In this document: piece by piece, positions 36,582 to 46,092 of the stretch
How positions within the stretch are numbered: position 1 is the first letter of the stretch
Layout: each line of letters starts with the position of its first letter
Assembly: GCA_012999515.1 (NCBI GenBank)
Contig: JABEEB010000001.1
Span: 1,054,001 to 1,118,000, forward strand
DNA: 64,000 bases
Direction of reading: 5' to 3'
DNA from: Salifodinibacter halophilus
Lineage (GTDB): Bacteria > Pseudomonadota > Gammaproteobacteria > Nevskiales > Salinisphaeraceae
Position numbers and translations under genes: made by a program
The notes under the pieces: generated by a model
Seen by the model: only the letters and a program-made list of their open reading frames with translations
Databases searched by the model: none
Told to the model about the DNA's origin: nothing

Positions 36582-37250
36582 ATGAGCGACATCGTCACGT
36601 TCGACAACGTCGTCAAACGCTATCCCGGCAACCAGGTCGCGTTGAATAACGTCACACTGCGGTTGGGCCGTGGCGAAATGGCGTTCGTGACCGGCCATTC
36701 AGGGGCGGGCAAATCGACGCTGATCAAACTGATCGGCCTCCTCGAGCGGCCGACCCGCGGGCGTGTGTTCGTCAACGGTATGGATCTGTCGGGCGTCAAA
36801 CGACGCGATGTTGCCCATTATCGTCAACGGCTCGGATTGATCTTTCAAAGCTACAACCTGCTCCACGACCGCAGTGTGTTCGATAACGTCGCGCTCCCAC
36901 TCGAAATCCGCGGCACACCACGCGCTACGCTGAACCGTAACGTGCGCGCGGCGCTGACCACGGTCGGACTGCTGCAATACGAGCACAGCCTGCCGACCGT
37001 ACTGTCCGGCGGCGAACAACAGCGCATCGGCATCGCCCGCGCGGTTGTCAGCCGACCGCATCTGCTGCTGGCCGACGAACCCACGGGTAACCTCGACCCC
37101 GATCTGTCGGCAGACATCATGACGCTATTCCGGCGCCTGAATCAGGCGGGCACAAGCGTGTTGATCGCCACGCACGATATCGCGCTGATCGAAGGCCTGG
37201 GCCGACGCCGTATACAGCTCGACCACGGCGAACTAGGTGCGTCACGCTGA
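36582..37250 (+). CDS. ftsE: Cell-division ABC ATPase FtsE
   Basis: The 222-residue ATPase pairs with FtsX to activate septal peptidoglycan hydrolases. It has the Walker A GHSGAGKSTLIKLI, the Q-loop segment LIFQSYNLL, the signature VLSGGEQQRIGIARAV, the Walker B LLLADEPTGNLD, and the H-loop ATHD. ATG 36582 gives the usual length. The stop and the ftsX ATG share one base. Confidence 0.97.
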   Translation: MSDIVTFDNVVKRYPGNQVALNNVTLRLGRGEMAFVTGHSGAGKSTLIKLIGLLERPTRGRVFVNGMDLSGVKRRDVAHYRQRLGLIFQSYNLLHDRSVFDNVALPLEIRGTPRATLNRNVRAALTTVGLLQYEHSLPTVLSGGEQQRIGIARAVVSRPHLLLADEPTGNLDPDLSADIMTLFRRLNQAGTSVLIATHDIALIEGLGRRRIQLDHGELGASR

Positions 37251-38212
37251 TGGCCGGTGCCGAACGCAACCGTGCCCAGCCAACACGCCCGACGCGCGAC
37301 CACGGCGCAGTCGGTCGCTGGTTTGAAGCGCATGGCCGCTGCCTACGCTCGAGTCTCGACCATATCGCGCGCCGGCGGCTTGCCAGCGCGCTTACGATCG
37401 TGGTCATCGGTATCACACTCGCACTGCCGACCGGGTTATTCATAGCCGCCAAGAACCTGGCGCAAATAACCGCGAACTGGCAGCAGAGCGTGACGGTATC
37501 GCTGTATCTGAGTCCGAACGCCGATGGCCCTACACTGACACAACAATTAGGCGATAAACCCAATATCGCCAGCGCGGAATTCGTCTCGGCCCGACAGGGT
37601 CTAGCGGAATTGAAAAAACACAGCGACCTCGGCCCAGCGCTGGATGCACTCGGCCGCAACCCTTTGCCGGCCGTGATCCGCATTCATCCGAGACCCGGGA
37701 TCGCGAGTGAACAGGTTCAGTCCCTAGCCAAGCAGTTGGGCCAACGTTCGGGTGTGGCGCGCGCCCGGCTCGATGCCGGCTGGATCCGTCGACTGAACGC
37801 CATCGTCGACCTGGCGACCCGTGCTGCCGTCGTTGTGGCCATTTTGCTGGGCTGCGCGGTGCTGTTCATCGTCGGCAACACCATCGGCCTTGAAATCGAG
37901 AACCGTCGCGACCAGATAGAGGTAATGAAATTACTGGGGGCGACCGACGCGTTCATTCGCCGGCCATTTATATATGGCGGCCTATGCTATGGGCTATTCG
38001 GCGGTCTAGTCGGCCTAGTCATACTCGGAGCGGCAGCACTCGCGCTGCACAGCCCTTTGAATGACTTGGTCGCCGCCTATAACGGCCAACTGTCGATTGT
38101 CGCTCTCAGTGCGACCGGCGCACTGACCATGGTCGCCATCGGTATGGCGCTCGGCTGGGTAGGCAGCGTATTCGCATCGACCCGCCGATTAGCCGCTATC
38201 GAGCCACGTTGA
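37250..38212 (+). CDS. ftsX: Cell-division membrane protein FtsX
   Basis: The 320-residue permease-like protein has the FtsX layout: a cytoplasmic N-terminus, one membrane segment near residues 44-65, a periplasmic domain with SPNADGPTLTQQLGDKP, and three C-terminal helices, one within VVVAILLGCAVLFIVGNTIGLEIENRRDQIEVMKLLGATDAFIRRPF. It follows ftsE with a one-base overlap and precedes rpoH. Confidence 0.96.
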   Translation: MAGAERNRAQPTRPTRDHGAVGRWFEAHGRCLRSSLDHIARRRLASALTIVVIGITLALPTGLFIAAKNLAQITANWQQSVTVSLYLSPNADGPTLTQQLGDKPNIASAEFVSARQGLAELKKHSDLGPALDALGRNPLPAVIRIHPRPGIASEQVQSLAKQLGQRSGVARARLDAGWIRRLNAIVDLATRAAVVVAILLGCAVLFIVGNTIGLEIENRRDQIEVMKLLGATDAFIRRPFIYGGLCYGLFGGLVGLVILGAAALALHSPLNDLVAAYNGQLSIVALSATGALTMVAIGMALGWVGSVFASTRRLAAIEPR

Positions 38213-38326
38213 TTAAGACTTTAGTGGAACTTGCTAGGTTTCTCGTTGTCTTAAAAATAACGGTGACCATTTCTAGGCCCGCCTTGTTATCATATTGCAT
38301 AATGCAAAAGCCAGGAGACTTTGTCC

Positions 38327-39202
38327 ATGGCGCAACCTCTTAGCACAACCGCCGACGGTTCGATGAATCTACCGACGCTATCGTCGGCCAGCATCGACTC
38401 CTATCTTCAGACCGTGTCCAACATACCGGTTCTGGAAGCCGACGAGGAATATGAACTCGCCGAGCGACTGCGCGATGATAACGACATCGCAGCGGCACAG
38501 AAACTCATTCTTTCCAATCTGCGGTTCGTGGTGCACGTGGCCCGCGGTTATGCCGGCTACGGCCTCGCGCTTTCCGATCTGATTCAGGAAGGCAACATCG
38601 GTTTGATGAAAGCCGTCAAACGGTTCGATCCGGACGTTGGCGTGCGGCTTATCTCGTTCGCGGTGCACTGGATCCGCGCCGAGATCCACGAATACATCCT
38701 GCGCAACTGGCGCATCGTCAAGGTCGCCACGACCAAAGCCCAGCGTAAGCTGTTCTTCAATCTTCGGAGCTCGAAGAAACGCCTCGGCTGGATGAACAAC
38801 GACGAGGTTCAAAACGTCGCCGGCGATCTCGGCGTCAAGCCCGAGACCGTGTTGCAGATGGAGCGCCGGTTGTCCAACACCGACGCCGCATTCAACGCAC
38901 TGCCGGGCAACGACGACGAATCGAGCTACGCACCCGAAGACTATCTATCGGCCGACGATGGCTACGATCCGGCCTCGGATGTTGAGACCAACGACTGGCA
39001 GACCTACCAGCACGCGAACCTATCAACAGCGATGACACTGCTCGACGATCGCAGTCGTGACATTCTGGAGTCGCGCTGGCTGACCGAAGACAACAAAACC
39101 GGTCTGCAGGAACTCGGCGACAAATACCAGGTTTCCGCCGAGCGTATCCGCCAGCTCGAAACGGCCGCGATTAAGAAACTGCGCGGCGCGATGGCCGCCT
39201 GA
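38327..39202 (+). CDS. rpoH: RNA polymerase heat-shock sigma factor RpoH (sigma-32)
   Basis: The 291-residue protein is a sigma-70-family group-3 factor. Region 2 has [43 protein letters not shown] and [24 protein letters not shown]. The RpoH box [17 protein letters not shown] and region 4 ([41 protein letters not shown]) follow. ATG 38327 is preferred, with AGGAG at 38313-38317. The ftsYEX-rpoH order is standard in gammaproteobacteria. Confidence 0.97.
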   Translation: MAQPLSTTADGSMNLPTLSSASIDSYLQTVSNIPVLEADEEYELAERLRDDNDIAAAQKLILSNLRFVVHVARGYAGYGLALSDLIQEGNIGLMKAVKRFDPDVGVRLISFAVHWIRAEIHEYILRNWRIVKVATTKAQRKLFFNLRSSKKRLGWMNNDEVQNVAGDLGVKPETVLQMERRLSNTDAAFNALPGNDDESSYAPEDYLSADDGYDPASDVETNDWQTYQHANLSTAMTLLDDRSRDILESRWLTEDNKTGLQELGDKYQVSAERIRQLETAAIKKLRGAMAA

Positions 39203-39769
39203 GACCACTCGGCCACCGTTGCATCGACACCAGTCGATATAACCAACCGGCCAACGCAACACCTCTGGGCGGGCGTCGGCTCGCCCGGGGCACCGCCGAC
39301 GACGGCTGCCCCGCGCTGACAGGCGCCGCCGCCCCCACCCAAGTCACGCCACCGCTAATTCGCACTGGCCCTTAATCCGAGCCAGACGCGGCGCGACGTT
39401 GATTGGGGCACGCGCGTTTTGCCGACTTCGGTCAGCAAACCATTCACGAGCAGCTAGCGCGTAGACGCCGATCTAGCGCCGATTCTGCTATCGCGCGTTT
39501 ATGCCACGATCCAACCACGGCATCTGCATGGATGCGCTCCAGCTGGCCAATTGCCATCGACTGTGCGCCTGCAATCCACGCCCGAGGCGGAACGTGCCCA
39601 AATACCAGGCACATATTTCGCAGGTGTATGACCATGCGCTGGCGAGCACGCACGCGCAGATCGCGAGCCACCACGGGCCAGCTTTGAGCAGGCTCTCGTG
39701 CGAACAGCTCCAGCCGCCGAAATGAGCGCTGGCCATGACTACCATCAGGCGCTGTGGGACGTCCGACGG
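39203..39769. other. Long non-coding gap between rpoH and mscK
   Basis: About 570 bases lie here without a recognisable gene. Short open frames exist on both strands (for example 39403-39687 plus and 39488-39745 minus), but none has a good ribosome site or resembles a family. The GC-rich block around 39269-39345 has small hairpins such as CGGGCG-TCGGCT-CGCCCG. A small RNA cannot be excluded but is not supported. Confidence 0.5.
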
Positions 39770-42700
39770 CTAGCCACCGCCATCGCCACCACCACCGTCG
39801 CCCGAGCCGCCATCGCCGCCGCTCGGTCTGCGTTCCCGAGTCATGCGTCTCGTTTGGGTTGGGCGCTCGGTCCTCGATTCAGAAGCTTCAGAAGCTTCTG
39901 AATCGACATCGGCCTCGGATTCGGACTCAGATGCAACTTCAGTCGCATTTGAAGACTCGTTGTCGCCACCGGCTAACCAACCCGCTACTGAATCGTCGAC
40001 CGAGCGTAGGTGTAGATCGCGTTGCTCGAAGGTAATACGCACATCCTGACCCGCAAAGGCATCGTGAATCGCCGTATAGAGCGCGTGCTGGAGTGGCATC
40101 CAGTTGTTATAAGGATCGCGGTAATAAACGCGCCCGTCGAAGCGCAAACCGTGATCGTCAAAGCCCACCATATAAACCGATGGCGGTGGGCTATCCAACA
40201 CTTGCGGCTGGGCATCGATAACCTCGTAGATCAGGCGCTGGACCTTGTCGGTATCGGTTTTAAAGGCCACACGCACGCTAACCACCATGCGAGCTATATC
40301 GTCAGACAACGTCCAATTGACTATCGTTTCTGTGATAAACGTCTGGTTGGGGATAACCACTTCCTTGTTATCCCAGTCGGTGATCGTGGTGGCACGGATC
40401 CGCACACGCGAGATCACACCGGTTAGCGTGCCGACTGTCGCGATATCGCCAACCCGAACCGGCCGTTCGAACAAGATAATCAGACCGGAAATAAAGTTGG
40501 CGAAAATCGCCTGCAAGCCGAACCCGAGTCCCACGCCAAGTGCTGCGACCAGCCACTGGATCGAAGACCAGCTAACCCCGATCAGCTTGACCGCAACCCA
40601 GAGGCCAACGAAAAAAATGAAGTATTTGAAAAGCGTCGCCACGGCATAGCGGCTACCCGACGTCATGGATAGCCGCTGCAATATCGAGATTTCGAGAAAG
40701 CCCGGCAGGTTACGGCCGGCCAAGAAGGTGGCAACGCCCACGATCAGTGCCAAAAGTAACGCACCAAGCGTGATGTTTACGCTTTGCGTGTGACCGTTGA
40801 TGGTGCTGGTGTTATTCCAAAGCGTGATCTGATTGAGCACATCCAGCGCCGGCAAAGTATTCGACCAGATAAACAACAGCCCGGCGCCCAACAAGAGCAT
40901 GACCACGAGTTTGATCAATCCCCGGGTATGTGCGCCGATCTGTGGCAGATCGATTTCAGGCTCATCACCGGTATCAGCCGCCGTATCGCCGCCACCTTGG
41001 TCACGGGCCATTCTTGCCTGGCGCGCTTCTTCCCGGCGTTTACGCGCTTTCTGCAACGCCAAGCGCCTTACCACTACGGTTAGCCAGCGCAACACAATGC
41101 CGTAGATCACCGTGCCGCCGCCGATCAAGGCAGCCGAAGTGAAAAATCGAGTTTGGATTTGCAGCGCTGTGTACAGATAACCCATGCTGGCAAACACTGC
41201 CAATGCAACAGGCATCACCGCCGCGATCGGCAACCAGAAATAACCGCCCCGCCATACCGGTGTATCAGGCGCGAACACATGCGACAAAACGCCACGCGTC
41301 GGCAGGAAAAAGCGAACGGCAAAGCCCGCGATAACGAGCGAACTGAAGATAAACGCAACGCGGCCCAACGTGCCTCGGAACACGTCGTCATCCAGATACA
41401 TGACGACCGCGACCAGAAACGACGGCACGAGCAACAGACCTAACAGTATCAGCAGGCTACGGTTGAGCGTACGGCGGGCCTCGAGCGGCCATTTGAAATG
41501 GGCATCGGCCAAGCCATTGTCGCGGCTTATCTGGATAAAGAAATTCAGATACACCACAAGCATGGCGACTTGGAACACACCGGTCCCGACCGCCTGAGCA
41601 AACGCATCCGGCTGGCCGCCGTAAATGATCAGGGCCCAGACGCCGAGGAGCGCAAGTGGCACTGGCACGGTGAGCAATAACGTCATCAGTCCGGCGCGCA
41701 ACGTCAGCCAGATCGTGTCATCACCAACACGCCCAACAGGCTTGGCTAAACTCGCGAGCCGCGCCGGCAACAGTCGACACACAAAAGCCAGACCAGCAAG
41801 AACTATGATGCCCAGCCCTGTCAGGAAAGGGTAAGTGCTCAGACCACGCCATACGGACGCGAGCACGCCAGCCCATTTGGACGGCGCCAAAAATTTGGGC
41901 ACGGCCGCGGCTAATCGCCCGCCCCAGGCGAGATCAAGCGGCTTCGACGAGGGCAACCAGAACAGGCGTTCATTTAAAAGTTGATGAAAGTTGGTCAGCG
42001 TTTCATCGAACTGGCTGGCAAGTTGACGCAGATCTTTACCAATCTCAACGTAGCGGCCGGTTTCAGACTGTAGTCGCTCGGCAATCTCGCGTCGCAATTT
42101 CAATTCACGCACAAGCGAACGGTGCTGATTCGCGTCGAGCTTGGCGCCAGCTTTTTGTGTCAACTGGTGCGCGCGTTGATCCAGGTTCTTTAGATCGTGA
42201 ATCTGCTGGCTAAGCTGGAAGTTATTGAGTTGAACGCTGGCCAAATCGCCAATCTGCCCAAACGGACCATCAGGTGATCCGACCATGCTGCGTTTTGGTA
42301 GCTGACGCCGCTGCTGTCGCAACAACTGACCCAGCGCCGCGGAACCAGCACCAATCGACAACTGCTGATGCACGAGGTTCAAGCGACGCTGCAGCGACTC
42401 AAGCCGTGAACGTTCACGCGCCCGTCGTTTCGCGAGACCATCGGTTTGGTTAGCGCGGTCGACCAGCGAAGCAGCCATTTCAACGTTTTGCTGCGCGGTC
42501 TGCGCCAGAATGGAGTCACCATTTTTAAAGCTATCGAGACGGGTCTCGGCGCGCTTTCTAAGTGCCTGTGCCGATTCCTGGCGCTCGACGCTCAACCTTT
42601 TATTGACAATTGCCAGTTTCTGGTTGGTTACGCTGACACGTTCTTCAAGCAGGGATTGCCGGGTATTGACCAGTTGCTTGCGGGCGCCAAGCGTGGCCAA

Positions 42701-43330
42701 CGATTTTTTGAGGTAAGCAATATGGGCCATGGTCCGCGCGCGCCTGGCCTCGGCCAATGTTTGTTGCCCCGCCTTCTTTTGTTCACCGTTGCCCGTGCTC
42801 GGGGCGGTCAATGCCTCTTCTTGTTGGCGCTTTTTGGCCCGCAGCTCTTTCAGCTTGGCGCGTGCTTTTTGGGGCAACTGCGTAAACGTGGCCAGCTTGC
42901 CGCGGGCATCGCTTAGCTCGGATTTATATGTTTTTAGCTGATCTCGAAGCGCGTTGGCCTGACCCGCAAGGTCGGCGGCCGACCCCACAGATATTTGTTC
43001 GCGATTCTTTCCAGCGATCTGTTTACGCTGGGCCTGGTATTTAGCACTTTTAGGTTTTGCGTTTTGAGCTTTAGCCGCCAGCTCTCGGGTCTTTTTTTTA
43101 AATTCCGCAGCCGTTTGATAGGCCGACAACGCCTTTTTATAGGTCGAAAGACGCTGTTTTTTCTTAGTCGAATCTTCGCCGTCCTGGTTTTGCTCCAGTT
43201 TGTTGACGGTCTGCTGTATCGAGTCGATCTGCGACTGAATATAATCTGACTGGGCCGCCAGCCCCGTGGCCGAAACCAACGCGACAAGCAGGCAAATTAG
43301 CATCAAGAACGCCGTGCGCCGAGTCGACAT
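39770..43330 (-). CDS. mscK: Large mechanosensitive channel, MscK (KefA) type
   Basis: The 1186-residue inner-membrane protein has a signal peptide (LMLICLLVALVSATGLAAQS) and a long periplasmic coiled-coil of about 450 residues. About 10 hydrophobic helices and an MscS pore follow, with LGVGLGFGLQAIFANFISGLIILFERPVRVGDI and TITDWDNKEVVIPNQTFI near residues 960-1050. A C-terminal domain ends in acidic SEASEASES repeats, then a basic RTERPTQTRRMTRERRP stretch, then a Gly/Asp tail. Length resembles E. coli MscK (about 1120). The unusual tail extends beyond the family core. Confidence 0.93.
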   Translation of the reverse strand: MSTRRTAFLMLICLLVALVSATGLAAQSDYIQSQIDSIQQTVNKLEQNQDGEDSTKKKQRLSTYKKALSAYQTAAEFKKKTRELAAKAQNAKPKSAKYQAQRKQIAGKNREQISVGSAADLAGQANALRDQLKTYKSELSDARGKLATFTQLPQKARAKLKELRAKKRQQEEALTAPSTGNGEQKKAGQQTLAEARRARTMAHIAYLKKSLATLGARKQLVNTRQSLLEERVSVTNQKLAIVNKRLSVERQESAQALRKRAETRLDSFKNGDSILAQTAQQNVEMAASLVDRANQTDGLAKRRARERSRLESLQRRLNLVHQQLSIGAGSAALGQLLRQQRRQLPKRSMVGSPDGPFGQIGDLASVQLNNFQLSQQIHDLKNLDQRAHQLTQKAGAKLDANQHRSLVRELKLRREIAERLQSETGRYVEIGKDLRQLASQFDETLTNFHQLLNERLFWLPSSKPLDLAWGGRLAAAVPKFLAPSKWAGVLASVWRGLSTYPFLTGLGIIVLAGLAFVCRLLPARLASLAKPVGRVGDDTIWLTLRAGLMTLLLTVPVPLALLGVWALIIYGGQPDAFAQAVGTGVFQVAMLVVYLNFFIQISRDNGLADAHFKWPLEARRTLNRSLLILLGLLLVPSFLVAVVMYLDDDVFRGTLGRVAFIFSSLVIAGFAVRFFLPTRGVLSHVFAPDTPVWRGGYFWLPIAAVMPVALAVFASMGYLYTALQIQTRFFTSAALIGGGTVIYGIVLRWLTVVVRRLALQKARKRREEARQARMARDQGGGDTAADTGDEPEIDLPQIGAHTRGLIKLVVMLLLGAGLLFIWSNTLPALDVLNQITLWNNTSTINGHTQSVNITLGALLLALIVGVATFLAGRNLPGFLEISILQRLSMTSGSRYAVATLFKYFIFFVGLWVAVKLIGVSWSSIQWLVAALGVGLGFGLQAIFANFISGLIILFERPVRVGDIATVGTLTGVISRVRIRATTITDWDNKEVVIPNQTFITETIVNWTLSDDIARMVVSVRVAFKTDTDKVQRLIYEVIDAQPQVLDSPPPSVYMVGFDDHGLRFDGRVYYRDPYNNWMPLQHALYTAIHDAFAGQDVRITFEQRDLHLRSVDDSVAGWLAGGDNESSNATEVASESESEADVDSEASEASESRTERPTQTRRMTRERRPSGGDGGSGDGGGGDGGG
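39875..39905. repeat. 31-bp near-perfect palindrome inside the mscK 3' end
   Basis: CGATTCAGAAGCTTC (39875-39889) and GAAGCTTCTGAATCG (39891-39905) are exact reverse complements around a single A. It encodes the SEASEASES repeat and includes a perfect 14-bp palindrome (39888-39901). Confidence 0.9.
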
Positions 43331-43390
43331 TTGGGCTCACAATTTATGCACTGGGCGAATTTTACGGCTTATCCGCACCAACGTAATTTA

Positions 43391-44137
43391 TCACGCTACC
43401 GTCGTGGCCCAACCAATCACACTAGCCATGCGACCGGTGGCGCCATCACGCCGATAAGAAAAGAAACGGCCCGCGTCACTGTAGGTGCAGAGATCGCCGC
43501 CATAAATCTCACCGACACCGGCACGTGTCAGTTGAGCACGCGCCACGGCGTATAAATCAGCACGATAGCGCACGCCATCCGGGTCAAATGCGTGCTCGGC
43601 CTCCGGAACGTCTGTCAGCAATGCGTCGCGTACGTCGGTGTCCACCCGAAACATCGATGGACCAATCGCTGGTCCGAGCCAAGCGAGCAGGCGCTCGGCA
43701 GCTACCGGCATAGCCGACACAGTAGCTGCGATCACGCCAGCGGCCAGGCCACGCCAACCACCATGCACTGCCGCCCAGGCATGCCCGTGGCGATCGCACA
43801 ACAAAATTGGCAGACAGTCAGCCGTTAGTACCGCACACACGCGTTGTTCGTCGGTCGCAACGGCAGCATCCGCCGGATGCGCGACCGGATGGTTGGCATC
43901 AGCGACACGCGCACCATGCTCCTGAGACAACCAGACAGGCGCCGAAACCAAGTCGAGCTCGGCAGTCAGCAATGCCCGGTTCGCAGTCACATCCGTGCCA
44001 GCCGCAGCCGGTCCGCCCGCGCCCAGATCCAAGCCATCGCGCGGTGCCGGACTGACGCCGCCAACACGTGTAGTCGTACCGGCCACCAGACCGGTCGGGG
44101 CGGGCCAATCCGCGGTGATAAATGAGTTCGGATTCAT
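43391..44137 (-). CDS. pgeF: Multicopper polyphenol oxidase-like protein PgeF (YfiH/DUF152)
   Basis: The 248-residue YfiH-family protein has the signature LTADCLPILLCDRHGHAWAAVHGGWRGLAAGVIAATVSAM with the zinc/copper-binding Cys and His residues, plus GLVAGTTTRVGGVSPAPRDGLDLG and LGPAIGPSMFRV. The name PgeF reflects its role in peptidoglycan editing, though family members also act on purine nucleosides. It overlaps rluD by four bases, the usual arrangement. Confidence 0.92.
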   Translation of the reverse strand: MNPNSFITADWPAPTGLVAGTTTRVGGVSPAPRDGLDLGAGGPAAAGTDVTANRALLTAELDLVSAPVWLSQEHGARVADANHPVAHPADAAVATDEQRVCAVLTADCLPILLCDRHGHAWAAVHGGWRGLAAGVIAATVSAMPVAAERLLAWLGPAIGPSMFRVDTDVRDALLTDVPEAEHAFDPDGVRYRADLYAVARAQLTRAGVGEIYGGDLCTYSDAGRFFSYRRDGATGRMASVIGWATTVA

Positions 44138-45102
44138 TGGCTACCACCATCGTTTGTCAGCGCGTTGATCAGCTCGGCCAGATCAGTCGGGCGCGGCGCT
44201 TCGAATGAAAGCATCTGCCCACTTACCGGATGATTAAACGCCAGCCAGCGCGCGTGCAGCGCCTGACGCGGGAATTCGCGCAACAGCCCGGCAGTATCCA
44301 CGCCATAACCGGCCGTCGGCTGCGCGCCACGACCGTAAGTTGGATCCCCGACAAGCGGTAGCCCGATATGCGCCAGATGTACGCGAATCTGGTGTGTGCG
44401 TCCGCTTTCCAGCGAGCAACAAAGATGCGTGTGGCGACGAAACCGGGCTTGGCAGCGATAACGCGTTACAGCGGGCCGGCCGCGGTCGGTCACGGCCATG
44501 CGCTGGCGGTTCGTCTTGTGGCGACCGATGGGTGCATCGACACGGCCACCAGCAACCGGCGTGCCACGCGCCACTGCCTCGTACTCGCGTTTAACGCGGC
44601 GCTCGGCCAACGCCGCGACCAACGCCTGATGGGCGGCGTGCGTTCGCGCCACTACGCAAAGCCCCGTTGTGTCCTTGTCTAAGCGATGAACGATCCCGCT
44701 ACGCGGCAGACACGCCAGCTGTTGATCGTAGTAAATCAGCGCGTTTTGCAACGTGCCACTGGCATTGCCCGCCCCGGGATGCATCACGCGCCCCGCGGGT
44801 TTGTTAATCACCAAAATCGAGCTGTCCGCATACACAACGTCCAGCGGTATGGCTTCGGGGCCCACTTCGGTCGCATGCGGATCGTCGGGCACACACAGCT
44901 CGACGACTTCCCCACCCTGGACTTTTGATTTGGCCGGCGCCGCCGCACCATCGACCGTGAGCGCGCCATCGGCCAGCCAACGCTTCAAGCGCTCGCGCGA
45001 AAAATCGGGCAAACAATCGGCTAATGCCCTGTCCAGCCGCTGACCAACGGCAGTGGCATCCAGGATTCGACGATAGTAGCGCTCGCGATAATCAGCCGGC
45101 AT
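44134..45102 (-). CDS. rluD: 23S rRNA pseudouridine synthase RluD
   Basis: This protein of about 322 residues forms pseudouridines in helix 69 of 23S rRNA. An S4-like N-terminal domain (QRLDRALADCLPDFSRERLKRWLADGALTVDG) precedes a catalytic domain with IVHRLDKDTTGLCVVARTHAAHQALVAALAERRVKREYEA holding the catalytic aspartate. ESGRTHQIRVHLAHIGLPLVGDPTYG follows. ATG 45102 is chosen; GTG 45111 would add three residues. It is divergent from bamD. Confidence 0.95.
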   Translation of the reverse strand: MPADYRERYYRRILDATAVGQRLDRALADCLPDFSRERLKRWLADGALTVDGAAAPAKSKVQGGEVVELCVPDDPHATEVGPEAIPLDVVYADSSILVINKPAGRVMHPGAGNASGTLQNALIYYDQQLACLPRSGIVHRLDKDTTGLCVVARTHAAHQALVAALAERRVKREYEAVARGTPVAGGRVDAPIGRHKTNRQRMAVTDRGRPAVTRYRCQARFRRHTHLCCSLESGRTHQIRVHLAHIGLPLVGDPTYGRGAQPTAGYGVDTAGLLREFPRQALHARWLAFNHPVSGQMLSFEAPRPTDLAELINALTNDGGSQ

Positions 45103-45155
45103 TGGGTACACTGGGCGGGTGTTACAGCGACTCGCAGCACCGCGGGCCGAAATCC

Positions 45156-46010
45156 ATGCGTATTATTCTACTTATCCTCAGCGTCGTCGTCGTCGCCACC
45201 CTCGCCGGCTGCGCCAATAACAGCGGCATCAACGAAACCGGTTACAGCGACAAACCGCTGGTCGATAGCCAAGGCAACAAACTAACCAAGGCCGATGCCA
45301 AACAGGTCTATCGCGCCGCGCACCAGTTCCTGGTTGAGGAAAAACCCGATAAAGCGCTGCGGCTGTACGCCAACATTGGCGCCCGCTTCCCGTTTTCATC
45401 AGTAGCTGTTCAGGCGGCCCTCGAAACCATCACCGCGCATCAACGGGCCCGCGAGTACAAAGCGGCGGTCAAAGCCGCGGATCAGTTCATCAAACAGCAT
45501 CCGCAGCACGCGCATATCGACTACGCCTACTACATGCGCGGCGTATCGAATTACAAGCTCAACAAGAACCATTTTCTGGGCGCGCCGGCCGACCGACGCA
45601 ACGTCGACCACCTGATTCAGGCTTTTTCCGATTTCAAAATCGTGACGACCAACTACCCACAAAGCGATTATGCAGCCGACGCGCGCCAGCACATGGTCGC
45701 GATCCGTAACCGCGTCGCAAAGTTCAATCTGCGGATCGCCAACTACTATCTAGCGCGTGACGCCTACGTCGGCGCCAGCCAACGCGCGAACAAGATCATC
45801 GAGAACTACCAGGGCGCCCAGGCCACCCCCAAGGCGCTACAAATCATGCAGCAGAGTTACCAAAAGCTGGACATGCCCCAGCTGGCCGCCGAGGCGCGTT
45901 CGATTCTGCAGGCTTCCTATCCGCAGTATCTGCTAAACGGCTCGAAGTTTGAACAAACAAGCCCAAGCGATAACAACGAGAACAGCGAGCCGGAACAGGC
46001 CAGTAGTTGA
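45156..46010 (+). CDS. bamD: Outer-membrane assembly lipoprotein BamD
   Basis: The 284-residue lipoprotein is the BamD (YfiO/ComL) component of the beta-barrel assembly machine. A signal ending in TLAGC gives a lipobox cysteine near residue 19. Five TPR-like helices follow (YRAAHQFLVEEKPDKALRLYANIGARFPFSS, EYKAAVKAADQFIKQHPQHAHIDYAYYMRG, FSDFKIVTTNYPQSDYAADARQHM). The acidic, low-complexity C-terminal tail is short. It is divergent from rluD by 53 bp, as in many gammaproteobacteria. Confidence 0.96.
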   Translation: MRIILLILSVVVVATLAGCANNSGINETGYSDKPLVDSQGNKLTKADAKQVYRAAHQFLVEEKPDKALRLYANIGARFPFSSVAVQAALETITAHQRAREYKAAVKAADQFIKQHPQHAHIDYAYYMRGVSNYKLNKNHFLGAPADRRNVDHLIQAFSDFKIVTTNYPQSDYAADARQHMVAIRNRVAKFNLRIANYYLARDAYVGASQRANKIIENYQGAQATPKALQIMQQSYQKLDMPQLAAEARSILQASYPQYLLNGSKFEQTSPSDNNENSEPEQASS

Positions 46011-46031
46011 TCCGGTAGTCAAGTATTTTGG

Positions 46032-46059
46032 GGCACCGAGGGCTTGAGTCGACGGTGCC
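46032..46059. terminator. Possible hairpin between bamD and nadE ends
   Basis: GGCACCG (46032-46038) and CGGTGCC (46053-46059) form a 7-bp stem in the 82-bp convergent gap. It lacks a clear T-run on either strand, so its role in termination is uncertain. Confidence 0.35.
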
Positions 46060-46092
46060 AGGTCCGACCAACGCGCTATCTGAGGCCGAAAC

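Noticed and set aside
39488-39745. 85-residue minus-strand frame with a hydrophobic stretch after rpoH
   Set aside because: Cysteine- and tryptophan-rich, no start signal or known family; could not be supported.
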